Origin: Sideroxydans sp. | GTDB taxonomy: Bacteria; Pseudomonadota; Gammaproteobacteria; Burkholderiales; Gallionellaceae | Length of the DNA stretch: 64,000 nt | NCBI GenBank assembly: GCA_013791855.1 | Contig: VMTA01000023.1 | Location: forward strand, 1-64,000 | Direction: 5' to 3' | Shown here: positions 1-7,799 of the stretch, in pieces | Layout: each line of letters opens with the position of its first letter | Position numbering within the stretch: the stretch's first letter is position 1 | The notes under the pieces: model-generated | The model's database searches: none | What the model saw: the letters and a program-made list of their open reading frames with translations, nothing else | What the model was told of the DNA's origin: nothing | Position numbers and translations under genes: made by a program

Positions 1-1488
1 ACGCGCCAGAACATCCAGTTCAACTGGCTCAAGCTGGAAGACACGCCGAAAATCCTGGCAGAACTGGCCGAGGTCGAGATGCACGCCAACCAGACGTCCG
101 GCAGTTGCATCCGCAGCATCACTTCGGACGAGTTGGCTGGTGTGGCGCGCGACGAACTCATCGACCCGCGTCCGTTCGCAGAGATCCTGCGCCAGTGGAG
201 CACCTTTCATCCGGAGTTCGCTTTCCTGCCGCGCAAGTTCAAGGTGTCGGTCAGCGGTGCGAGCGAGGATCGTGCCGCGATCGAGATCAACGACGTCGGC
301 GTACAAGTGGTGAAGAACGCGCAGGGCGAATTGGGATTCCGCATCCTGGTCGGTGGCGGCCTGGGACGCACGCCCATCATCGGTCAGGAGCTGGTCGCCT
401 TCCTGCCCTGGCAGCATCTGCTGACCTATATGGAAGCCATCGTGCGTGTGTATAACGAATTCGGCCGCCGCGACAATCTGTACAAGGCGCGCATCAAGAT
501 TTTGGTGCAGGCCATCGGTATCGGGGAATTCCGCCGTCAGGTGGAAACGGAATGGCAGTTGCACAAGGACGGCCCTTCGACATTGACCGAAGCCGAAGTG
601 GCGCGCGTGAGCGCAGCGTTCACGGCACCCGCCTATGAAATCTTGCCGCAGATCGACGCCTCCTTCGAAGCAGCGCAGCGCGACGACAAGGCATTCGCCA
701 ACTGGGTGCAGCGCAACGTCACCGCGCACAAGGTGGATGGCTACGCCGCCGTGTGGCTGTCGCTCAAGCATCCCGGCCGGGCGCCCGGCGACATCAGCGC
801 CGACCAGCTCGACGTGGCGGCGGCGCTGGCCGACCACTACAGCTTCGGCGAACTGCGCGTCTCTCACTTGCAGAATCTGGTGCTGGCCGACGTGAAACAG
901 TCCGACCTGTACGCGTTGTGGCAGGAAGCGAAAGCGGCCGGTCTGGCGACGCCCAACATCGGCCTGCTGACCGACATCGTCTGCTGCCCCGGAGCGGATT
1001 TCTGCACGCTGGCCAATGCGCGTTCCATCTCGCTGGCCAAAGCCATCACCGAGCGTTTCGAGGATTACGACTATCTGCACGACATCGGCGACATCGACCT
1101 GAACATCTCGGGTTGCGTGAACGCCTGCGGCCACCACCATGTGGCGCATATCGGCATCCTCGGCGTGGATAAGTCTGGCGAGGAGTGGTACCAGGTGACC
1201 ATCGGCGGCAATCCAGGCACGCCGGCAGTCATCGGCAAGATCATTGGTCGCTCGTTCTCGTTCGCGCAGATCCCCACGGTGATTGCCCGTCTGCTGCATG
1301 TGTATGTGAGTGAGCGTTTCGACGGCGAACGTTTCATCGACACGCTGCAGCGTATCGGCCACGAGCCGTTCAAGACCTTCGTCTATGCCGAACAGATAGT
1401 GGAAGAGGCGAAGCTGTTGTTGCCGGACTACGAAGCACTGCAGGCCGCTGTGCCCTATGAGCTGCCATATTTTTCGCCGAGGTTTTAA
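1..1488 (+). CDS. cysI: Nitrite/sulfite reductase (sulfite reductase haemoprotein), 5' end cut by window edge
   Basis: This is the C-terminal part of a sirohaem/[4Fe-4S] sulfite reductase, which reduces sulfite to sulfide in assimilation. The ORF track begins at an internal Met (79), but the frame is open to base 1 and the upstream residues (QNIQFNWLKLEDTPKIL) read as normal family sequence, so the true start lies outside the window. The cluster-binding cysteines are visible as CCPGADFC (from about residue 302 counted from the internal Met) and GCVNAC, giving the C-x5-C...C-x3-C pattern. The next gene starts directly after its stop. The family also contains ferredoxin-nitrite reductases; the cysH, cysD and cysN neighbours favour sulfite. 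Confidence 0.9.
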   Translation, partial: TRQNIQFNWLKLEDTPKILAELAEVEMHANQTSGSCIRSITSDELAGVARDELIDPRPFAEILRQWSTFHPEFAFLPRKFKVSVSGASEDRAAIEINDVGVQVVKNAQGELGFRILVGGGLGRTPIIGQELVAFLPWQHLLTYMEAIVRVYNEFGRRDNLYKARIKILVQAIGIGEFRRQVETEWQLHKDGPSTLTEAEVARVSAAFTAPAYEILPQIDASFEAAQRDDKAFANWVQRNVTAHKVDGYAAVWLSLKHPGRAPGDISADQLDVAAALADHYSFGELRVSHLQNLVLADVKQSDLYALWQEAKAAGLATPNIGLLTDIVCCPGADFCTLANARSISLAKAITERFEDYDYLHDIGDIDLNISGCVNACGHHHVAHIGILGVDKSGEEWYQVTIGGNPGTPAVIGKIIGRSFSFAQIPTVIARLLHVYVSERFDGERFIDTLQRIGHEPFKTFVYAEQIVEEAKLLLPDYEALQAAVPYELPYFSPRF

Positions 1489-2001
1489 ATGGAAATCATC
1501 AAAGACAAACTAGTGGTGAACGATGCATGGCAGGTGCTGCGCCTGCACGAAGGCGATGCGGCCGACAGCATCGTGGTGCCGCAAGGCAACTATCTGGTGC
1601 CGCTGCCGGTGTGGAACTGCCAATGGGACACCCTGCGTGCACGCAAAGAGTTGGGCCTGTGGCTGGGCGGGCTGGAGCGCGCAGAGGACATTCCGGATGA
1701 CGTGAACCGCTTCCCGTTGATCGCCATCGATATCCACAAGTACACCGACGGCCGCGGCTACACGCTGGCCTACCGCCTGCGCAAGCAATACGGCTATCGC
1801 GGAGAACTTCGCGCCATGGGCGATGTGTTGCAGGACCAGTTGTTCTATCTGAAGCGCGTGGGCTTTGACAGTTTCGCCATGCGCGCGGACCAGAATATGC
1901 AGCGGGCGCTGTCGAGTTTCGAAACGTTCTCAGTGAAATATCAGGCGTCGGTGGATATCGAAACGCCATTGTTCAATCGCGTAGCAAGAGGAGTCGCATG
2001 A
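1489..2001 (+). CDS. DUF934 family protein, sulfite reductase-associated
   Basis: A 170-residue soluble protein of the DUF934 family. This family is found almost only between cysI-type and cysH genes in proteobacteria and is presumed to help sulfite reduction; its biochemical role is not established. It follows cysI with no gap and its stop overlaps the cysH start (ATGATGA), so translation is probably coupled. I see no cofactor motif. Conserved-looking stretches are DVNRFPLIAIDIHKYTDGRG and the C-terminal LKRVGFDSFAMR. The assignment rests on sequence recall plus the diagnostic position. Confidence 0.85.
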   Translation: MEIIKDKLVVNDAWQVLRLHEGDAADSIVVPQGNYLVPLPVWNCQWDTLRARKELGLWLGGLERAEDIPDDVNRFPLIAIDIHKYTDGRGYTLAYRLRKQYGYRGELRAMGDVLQDQLFYLKRVGFDSFAMRADQNMQRALSSFETFSVKYQASVDIETPLFNRVARGVA

Positions 2002-2804
2002 TGAGTGATCTACAACAAAAGATAGATGCAACCGTGGCCGTGCTGAAGCAGGCTGCCAGTGAGTTCACGCCGGTCGTGTTCGCCAACAGTCTGGGTGCGG
2101 AAGACATGGTGCTGACCGACCTCATCGCCAAGCACGCGCCGGACATCGCCATGTTCAGTCTGGATACCGGCCGCCTGCCGAAAGAGACCTACGACCTGAT
2201 CCAGGAAGTGCGCCAGCGTTACGACGTGCCGCTTGCCGTCTACTTCCCAAACAGCGAACTGGTCGAGGCGTATGTTTCGCAGCACGGCATCAACGGCTTC
2301 TACGACAGCGTGGAGAACCGCAAAGGCTGCTGCTTTGCACGCAAGGTGGAGCCATTACGCCGAGCCCTGAAAGACAAGGGTGCGTGGATCACAGGTATGC
2401 GCCGTGACCAGGCCGTGACGCGCGGCACGCTGGAAGTATCGAGTTTCGATGCGGACAACGGCCTGCAGAAATTCAACCCGCTGCTGGAGTGGAGCAACAA
2501 GGACGTGTGGGCCTACATCCGCCAGAACGATGTGCCTTACAACAAGCTGCACGATCAGTTCTACCCCAGCCTCGGTTGCGCGCCGTGCACACGTTCCGTC
2601 ACGCCAGGAGAAGACATCCGCGCCGGACGCTGGTGGTGGGAGGATCCCGAGAGCAAGGAGTGCGGATTGCACGTCGGGCAGCGCAACAAGGTCGCGCACG
2701 GCAGCGGCGTGCAGGCAGTGAGTAGCACCTCGTTGCAAGCCAGTCGCGCACGCATCATCGAAATCGCTGCCCGGCCCGGCGTGAAACAGATCGAAACCGC
2801 TTGA
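1998..2804 (+). CDS. cysH: Assimilatory adenylyl-sulfate (APS) reductase
   Basis: A 268-residue reductase that converts activated sulfate to sulfite using thioredoxin-type reductant. The nucleotide-binding stretch is FANSLGAEDMVL near residue 30. Two cysteine pairs, GCCFARK (C111-C112) and GCAPC (C194, C197), are the [4Fe-4S] ligands that mark APS-specific reductases and are missing from PAPS reductases. The catalytic cysteine is in KECGLH (C222). The APS type fits the absence of an APS kinase gene (cysC) in this cluster. The start overlaps the DUF934 stop; the second ATG of ATGATG is equally possible. Confidence 0.93.
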   Translation: MMSDLQQKIDATVAVLKQAASEFTPVVFANSLGAEDMVLTDLIAKHAPDIAMFSLDTGRLPKETYDLIQEVRQRYDVPLAVYFPNSELVEAYVSQHGINGFYDSVENRKGCCFARKVEPLRRALKDKGAWITGMRRDQAVTRGTLEVSSFDADNGLQKFNPLLEWSNKDVWAYIRQNDVPYNKLHDQFYPSLGCAPCTRSVTPGEDIRAGRWWWEDPESKECGLHVGQRNKVAHGSGVQAVSSTSLQASRARIIEIAARPGVKQIETA

Positions 2805-2823
2805 TCACGAATAGAGAAACATC

Positions 2824-3750
2824 ATGAAACTGGTAGAGAAAAATATGACGAAACACACCTTCACCCATCTGGACGCACTGGAGAGCGAATCCATCCACAT
2901 CATGCGCGAGGTCGCAGCCGAGTGCAAAAACCCAGCGCTACTGTTCTCCGGCGGCAAGGATTCCATCGTGATGCTGCGTCTGGCGGAGAAGGCGTTCCGT
3001 CCGGCGAAGTTCCCCTTTCCGTTGGTGCACATCGATACCGAGCACAATTTTCCGGAAGTGATCGAGTGCCGCGACAAGCTGGCGAGCGATCTGGGTGAGC
3101 GTCTCATCGTGCGTTCGCTGGAGGACTCCATCAAGCGCGGCAGCATCGTCATCAAGGACGAGAGCAAGCCGCGCAACCCGTACCAGTCGGTGACGTTGCT
3201 GGAGACCATCGCGGAGTTCGGTTTCGATGCCTGCCTGGGCGGTGCACGTCGCGACGAAGAAAAGGCGCGCGCCAAGGAACGTATCTTCTCCTTCCGCGAC
3301 GAGTTCGGACAATGGGACCCGAAAAATCAGCGCCCGGAACTGTGGGACACCTATAACACGCGCGTGAACGCGGGCGAGAACATCCGTGTGTTCCCGATCA
3401 GCAACTGGACCGAGATGGATATCTGGGAATACATCGGGCGCGAGAATCTTTATATCCCGCCAATCTACTTCGCACACGAACGCGAAGTGATCCGTCGCGG
3501 CGGCAACGTGATCCCGGTGTCGCATCTGGTGCAGCCCGCGCCTGGTGAAAAAGTGGAAGTCGCCACCGTGCGCTTCCGCACCGTGGGCGATATGACCTGT
3601 ACCGCGCCGGTGGAATCGACTGCGCGCACGGTGGACGAGATTATCGCCGAGACAGCCACCACACGCATCACCGAACGCGGCGCGACACGCATGGACGACC
3701 AGACCTCCGACGCTTCCATGGAACTGAGAAAAAAAGAAGGGTATTTCTAA
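2824..3750 (+). CDS. cysD: Sulfate adenylyltransferase subunit 2
   Basis: The catalytic ATP-sulfurylase subunit, which adenylates sulfate to APS and works as a heterodimer with CysN. The PP-loop is FSGGKDSIVML (residues 41-51), and the family signature RRDEEKARAKERIFSFRDEF is intact. Length (308 aa) is normal. The annotated start gives MKLVEKNMTKHTF; the internal Met at 2845 (MTKHTFTHL) is a reasonable alternative. It lies 19 bp after cysH and 1 bp before cysN, so all belong to one operon. Confidence 0.95.
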   Translation: MKLVEKNMTKHTFTHLDALESESIHIMREVAAECKNPALLFSGGKDSIVMLRLAEKAFRPAKFPFPLVHIDTEHNFPEVIECRDKLASDLGERLIVRSLEDSIKRGSIVIKDESKPRNPYQSVTLLETIAEFGFDACLGGARRDEEKARAKERIFSFRDEFGQWDPKNQRPELWDTYNTRVNAGENIRVFPISNWTEMDIWEYIGRENLYIPPIYFAHEREVIRRGGNVIPVSHLVQPAPGEKVEVATVRFRTVGDMTCTAPVESTARTVDEIIAETATTRITERGATRMDDQTSDASMELRKKEGYF

Positions 3751-3751
3751 A

Positions 3752-5005
3752 ATGGATACGAACACACAATTGTTGCGTTTCATCACCGCCGGTTCCGTTG
3801 ACGACGGCAAGAGCACTTTGATCGGTCGCCTGCTGCACGACTCGAAGTCCATCTTCGAGGATCAGTTCTCGGCCATTTCCAAGACCAGCGAAAAGCGCGG
3901 CATGGCCGCGGTCGATCTGTCGCTGCTCACCGACGGCTTGCAGGCCGAGCGCGAGCAGGGCATCACCATCGACGTGGCTTACCGCTATTTCGCCACGCCC
4001 AAGCGCAAGTTCATCATCGGCGATACGCCCGGGCATGAGCAGTACACGCGCAACATGGTGACCGCGGCATCCAGCGCCAACCTCGCCATCATTCTGATCG
4101 ATGCGCGCAAGGGTGTGCTGACGCAGACCAAGCGCCATTCCTATCTGGCCAGCCTGCTCAACGTGCCGCACGTGGTGCTGGCCGTGAACAAGATGGACAT
4201 GGTGGATTACTCGCAGGCGCGCTTCGAAGAGATCGTGAGCGAGTACAAGGCTTTCGCCGCGCAACTCGATCTGCATGATGTGCACTGCATCCCGCTGTCC
4301 GCTCTGAACGGCGACATGGTGGTTGATCGTGGCGAGAATCTGGGCTGGTATAAAGGACCGGCGTTGCTGGAATTTCTGGAAGAGGTTGAGATCGACCATG
4401 ATGTGAACACCAGCGACTTCCGCTTCCCTGTGCAGTGGGTGTGCCGCCCGCAGACCAACGAACATCACGACTTCAGAGGTTTCGCCGGACGTATCGAGGC
4501 GGGCGAAGTATCGGTGGGCGACGAGATCACCATCCTGCCGTCCGGGCGCACCACCACGGTGAAAGAGATCGTCACCTATGACGGCAATCTCGCCACCGCG
4601 TTCGCGCCGCAATCGGTGACGATCACATTGAACGATGAGATCGACATCTCGCGCGGCGACATGTTCGTCAAGACAAGCGCGCATCCGCCCAAGGTGGAGA
4701 AGGAATTCGAAGCCACGCTGTGCTGGCTGGCGGAAGCGCCGCTGGACAAGAATCGCAAGTATCTGGTCAAGCACACCACGCGCACGGCGAAGTGCCTGTT
4801 CTCGCGCCTCGACTACCGTGTGGATGTGAACACGCTGGAACAGCATGCCGTCGAGAAACTGAACATGAACGACATCGCGCGCGTGGCGATCAAGATCCAG
4901 TCGCCGCTGGTGTTCGATAGCTACGACATCGATCGTTCCACCGGCAGCTTCATCGTCATCGACGAGGCTAGCAACAACACCGTAGCTGCGGGCATGATCG
5001 CATAG
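3752..5005 (+). CDS. cysN: Sulfate adenylyltransferase subunit 1 (GTPase)
   Basis: The regulatory GTPase subunit of ATP sulfurylase, whose GTP hydrolysis drives APS formation by CysD. EF-Tu-like motifs are all present: P-loop GSVDDGKST (from residue 14), DTPGH near residue 92 and NKMD near residue 146, followed by beta-barrel domains. At 417 aa it is shorter than the E. coli protein (about 475) and ends at VAAGMIA with no fused APS kinase domain. It is the last gene of the cys cluster; a strong intrinsic terminator follows within 30 bp. Confidence 0.94.
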   Translation: MDTNTQLLRFITAGSVDDGKSTLIGRLLHDSKSIFEDQFSAISKTSEKRGMAAVDLSLLTDGLQAEREQGITIDVAYRYFATPKRKFIIGDTPGHEQYTRNMVTAASSANLAIILIDARKGVLTQTKRHSYLASLLNVPHVVLAVNKMDMVDYSQARFEEIVSEYKAFAAQLDLHDVHCIPLSALNGDMVVDRGENLGWYKGPALLEFLEEVEIDHDVNTSDFRFPVQWVCRPQTNEHHDFRGFAGRIEAGEVSVGDEITILPSGRTTTVKEIVTYDGNLATAFAPQSVTITLNDEIDISRGDMFVKTSAHPPKVEKEFEATLCWLAEAPLDKNRKYLVKHTTRTAKCLFSRLDYRVDVNTLEQHAVEKLNMNDIARVAIKIQSPLVFDSYDIDRSTGSFIVIDEASNNTVAAGMIA

Positions 5006-5031
5006 CCAAACTCCGCAGTTGCTTCCCTTGC

Positions 5032-5065
5032 AGGCCTGATTCGAGCAGTCGGATCAGGCCTTTTT
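5032..5065 (+). terminator. Rho-independent terminator after cysN
   Basis: A perfect 9-10 bp stem, AGGCCTGAT/ATCAGGCCT, with a 12-nt loop is followed by TTTTT, 26 bp past the cysN stop. It ends the sulfate assimilation operon. Confidence 0.85.
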
Positions 5066-5143
5066 CGTGTTTTCAGGCAGCCCAACTCTAGCCATGGCTG
5101 TGGTATCTTTGCCCACATTCGAAACGGATGCCCTATCTGAGCC

Positions 5144-6073
5144 ATGAGCCTGCTGTCACTGATCGCCGCCCTGTTGCTGGAACAGCTCCATCCGCTGTCG
5201 TCGCGCAAGTATCTGCTCACATGGCTGGGCGACTATGCGCAGTATTTTCGTGACCGTTTCGACGCGGGCGAACGATCGCATGGTCGTATCGCATGGTTGC
5301 TCGCCGTACTGTTGCCGCTGCTGCTGATCTGGGCGGTCTATTGCATCCTGCTATCCAAACATGCCGTATTCGGCTGGGCATTCAGCGTACTGGTGCTTTA
5401 CCTCACCATGGGTTTTCGCCAGTTCAGTCATTACTTCACCGACATCAATCTCGCCCTGCAGGATAACGACCTGGATCAGGCGCGCGCGCTGCTCAGCGAA
5501 TGGACAGGCAAGTCATGCAACGAACTCAACCCGCAGGAAGTCGCGCGGCTCACCATCGAACAGGCGCTGCTGGCCTCGCACCGCCATGTGTTCGGTGTCA
5601 TCGTCTGGTTCGTCATCTTCATGATGCTGGGCATGGGGCCGGTCGGTGCCATGCTCTATCGTCTGGCGACATTCTTTAGCGCGCGCTGGAAGGATCAGGA
5701 AGCCGGCGGCGATTTCGGTGCTTTCGCGCAGCAGATGTGCCGTCTACTCGAATGGCTGCCGATACGCCTTACCGCCGGCAGCTTCGCCATCGTCGGTAAT
5801 TTCGAGGACACCATCTACAGTTGGCGCACCCAGGCCGCGGAATGGCCCGAGCCGGATGAAGGCATCGTGCTGGCCAGCGGTGCCGGCGCGCTTGGCATCA
5901 AGCTCGGACAGACCATGGTGCTGGACGACCAACCCGTCTACCGCCCCGATCTGGGGAGCGGTGAAGAAGTCGATACCGAACACATGCAAAGCGCTATCGG
6001 ACTGGTGTGGCGCACGCTGGTGTTCTGGCTATTGATGCTGTTGCTGCTGACCGGTGCGCATCTGCTCGGTTGA
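5144..6073 (+). CDS. CobD/CbiB-like (AmpE-like) membrane protein
   Basis: A 309-residue integral membrane protein of the CobD/CbiB family as found in many betaproteobacteria. The N-terminus MSLLSLIAALLLEQLHPL and about four hydrophobic segments (roughly residues 1-15, 50-90, 145-165 and 285-305) are visible. True CbiB attaches the aminopropanol arm in cobalamin synthesis. No cobalamin gene is nearby, and AmpE-type relatives have other roles, so I do not assign the reaction. The start is the ATG 79 bp after the cysN terminator. It is probably a single transcription unit or co-transcribed with the downstream thioredoxin gene. Confidence 0.7.
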   Translation: MSLLSLIAALLLEQLHPLSSRKYLLTWLGDYAQYFRDRFDAGERSHGRIAWLLAVLLPLLLIWAVYCILLSKHAVFGWAFSVLVLYLTMGFRQFSHYFTDINLALQDNDLDQARALLSEWTGKSCNELNPQEVARLTIEQALLASHRHVFGVIVWFVIFMMLGMGPVGAMLYRLATFFSARWKDQEAGGDFGAFAQQMCRLLEWLPIRLTAGSFAIVGNFEDTIYSWRTQAAEWPEPDEGIVLASGAGALGIKLGQTMVLDDQPVYRPDLGSGEEVDTEHMQSAIGLVWRTLVFWLLMLLLLTGAHLLG

Positions 6074-6124
6074 GCTTCCTGAAGTAAGTTGATCCTCGAG
6101 ACTTCTAGTGTGTCAGAGTCGATC

Positions 6125-7006
6125 ATGGGAGAGATATTGAGACGTAGAAACCCCTACTTTGAATCGCTTTGCGCAAGCTGTCTGGCGCTCGTGCTGTTGT
6201 TCCCGCTGGGGAGTCATGCGGCGGATGTGCGGGATGTCGAGGCGGTTCCGCATCTGGACCGTGCCGGGCAGGATGGCTATCGCGCGTTCCTCGCGGCGAA
6301 GAAGCATCGTGCTTTTGCCATCGCGCCGGGCGGAACGTGGTTCTGGATGGGCGAGGGGAGTGCGGCAGATACTGTTGCCGAAGATGCGCTGCAACTTTGT
6401 GAGAACGACAGTGGCCGCTCTTGCCAGCTCTATGCCGTGGATGACAAGGTGGTGTTCGACGCACGGGCGTGGACGCAGTCGTGGGGGCCGTATCTGCAGC
6501 GTGCTGTGGCAGATCGCGCAGCGCCGGGCAACGAACTGGGGCAGCGTTTCTATGATTTGGCTTTTACTGATGCCTCGGGCAAAAAATTAAGCCTTGGTGC
6601 GCTGCGCGGCAAGGTGGTGGTGCTGCATTTCTGGGGATCATGGTGTCCGCCCTGCCGGCACGAGATGCCGGAGTTGCAGCGACTGCAGCGGGCACTCGAC
6701 AAGTCTTCCGACATCCGTCTGGTGATGCTGCAAGTACGCGAAAGTTATCCGGTTGCGCAGCGCTGGCTGCAACAGCAGAAACTGCGCATGTCTTTCTATG
6801 ACTCGGGCGCGCAGGATTCGAGTTCGGACAAATTGTCGCTAGCTGACGGCAAGACCGTGCATGACCGCTATATCGCGCCCGTCTTCCCCACCACCTATGT
6901 GCTCGATAAACACGGCATCGTGGTGTTCGCCAATCACGGCCCGCTTACGCACTGGATGGACTACCTGCCTTTGCTGCGCGACGTGGCGAAGCACTCCGGA
7001 AAGTGA
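6125..7006 (+). CDS. TlpA-family periplasmic thioredoxin with extra N-terminal domain
   Basis: An exported thiol-disulfide protein. I start it at ATG 6125 rather than the TTG at 6089, because MGEILRRRN followed by a hydrophobic stretch ending SHAA is a good signal peptide. The mature N-terminal part (about residues 40-110, with HRAFAIAPGGTWFWM and CQLYAVDDKVVF) is a small domain I recall from betaproteobacterial exported proteins but cannot name. The C-terminal half is TlpA/ResA-like with the redox motif WCPPC near residue 174 and the cis-Pro region PVFPTTYVLD. Likely reductive roles are cytochrome c maturation or repair of exported thiols; the multihaem genes next door make this plausible but it is inference. 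Confidence 0.8.
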   Translation: MGEILRRRNPYFESLCASCLALVLLFPLGSHAADVRDVEAVPHLDRAGQDGYRAFLAAKKHRAFAIAPGGTWFWMGEGSAADTVAEDALQLCENDSGRSCQLYAVDDKVVFDARAWTQSWGPYLQRAVADRAAPGNELGQRFYDLAFTDASGKKLSLGALRGKVVVLHFWGSWCPPCRHEMPELQRLQRALDKSSDIRLVMLQVRESYPVAQRWLQQQKLRMSFYDSGAQDSSSDKLSLADGKTVHDRYIAPVFPTTYVLDKHGIVVFANHGPLTHWMDYLPLLRDVAKHSGK

Positions 7007-7042
7007 TTCGAGCATCACCTGCTTGCGCGGGTGATGCTCGAA
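7007..7042 (+). terminator. Hairpin directly after the tlpA-like gene
   Basis: A perfect 13-bp inverted repeat, TTCGAGCATCACC/GGTGATGCTCGAA, with a 9-nt loop starts on the base after the stop codon. The T tract behind it is weak (CTTTGTT), so termination is likely but not certain. Confidence 0.6.
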
Positions 7043-7061
7043 CTTTGTTAAAACGCATTTA

Positions 7062-7179
7062 TCTGATTAAGTCCGAAAACCATGGTTCGATACATTTTCC
7101 GTTCGTCCCGAGTGCCGCGCTTGCGCGGTGTATCGAGGGAGCGAACGGAAAATACTCACCACGAACGGACTTAATCAGA
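7062..7179. repeat. 118-bp nested palindrome between convergent genes
   Basis: The outer arms TCTGATTAAGTCCG (7062-7075) and CGGACTTAATCAGA (7166-7179) are perfect complements. Inside them, ATTTTCCGTTCG (7094-7105) pairs perfectly with CGAACGGAAAAT (7142-7153), and a third stem CCGCGC/GCGCGG sits at 7115-7128. The element is noncoding and lies between two convergent genes. It could be a REP/MITE-like repeat, a two-way terminator, or both. Confidence 0.75.
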
Positions 7180-7190
7180 CCTTCCTTATC

Positions 7191-7796
7191 TTAGTCCGCC
7201 TCTTCCCAGCCGGTGATCATCGTCTTGATGTGCGCGGTCGGTGTGTGGCCGGTGGTGGTGAGGTAGACGTGGGCGATGAAGAACACCAGCATCAGGAACG
7301 CGCCCGCCGTGTGCACCAGCGCCACCGCTTCCAGACTCAGATAGCCATCGACGCCCAGACTGGCCCAGCTTGCATAGAACAGGTAGAGCAGGCCCGAGCC
7401 CCAAATGATCGGCGACAACATCGACAGCAACGCGAGGTAAGCAAGACGCTGCAGCGGGTTGTGTTTCTTGTCCGCAGTCTTCTGGAACGGGTTGGGCGCG
7501 TGGCGGAAGATGCCGAAGGCGTAATAGCGCACCATGGCGTCCACCTTCTTCAGCGTCGGGATGTATTGCCGCCATTCGCCGGTGGTGAACTGCCAGAATA
7601 TGGTGAAGGCCCATAGTGTCAACAGGGTCCACGCGCTGAGGGTGTGCAGGTTCACCGCCTGCTCGAATCCGAACAGCGTGAAGCTGCCGTGCACCTCGAA
7701 GCCGGTGATCAGCATGGAGATGACCAGCAGCGCCTGCGACCAGTGCCAGAAACGTTCATAACGGTTGTACAGATAGATGCGGTTCGCGGTGTTCAT
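7191..7796 (-). CDS. Cytochrome b561-like membrane subunit (thiosulfate reductase cytochrome b type)
   Basis: A 201-residue membrane protein with about four transmembrane helices and histidines placed as in di-haem cytochromes b: RFWHWSQ at the start of helix 1, LHTLSAW in helix 2, and VHTAG and IAHVYL near the C-terminal helix. It resembles the cytochrome b subunits of thiosulfate reductase and Ni-Fe hydrogenase, which exchange electrons between quinones and a periplasmic partner. It starts 3 bp after the octaheme cytochrome stop, so it is the last gene of that operon and is probably its quinone-side anchor. Confidence 0.78.
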   Translation of the reverse strand: MNTANRIYLYNRYERFWHWSQALLVISMLITGFEVHGSFTLFGFEQAVNLHTLSAWTLLTLWAFTIFWQFTTGEWRQYIPTLKKVDAMVRYYAFGIFRHAPNPFQKTADKKHNPLQRLAYLALLSMLSPIIWGSGLLYLFYASWASLGVDGYLSLEAVALVHTAGAFLMLVFFIAHVYLTTTGHTPTAHIKTMITGWEEAD

Positions 7797-7799
7797 TTC

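Noticed and set aside
7003-7194. 63-codon plus-strand ORF in the tlpA-cytochrome b intergenic region
   Set aside because: It runs straight through both hairpin elements and has no ribosome site; the DNA is explained by the inverted repeats.
7128-7616. 162-codon plus-strand ORF antisense to the cytochrome b gene
   Set aside because: It begins inside the nested palindrome and its translation is Arg/Gln-rich shadow sequence; the minus-strand gene has helices and haem histidines.
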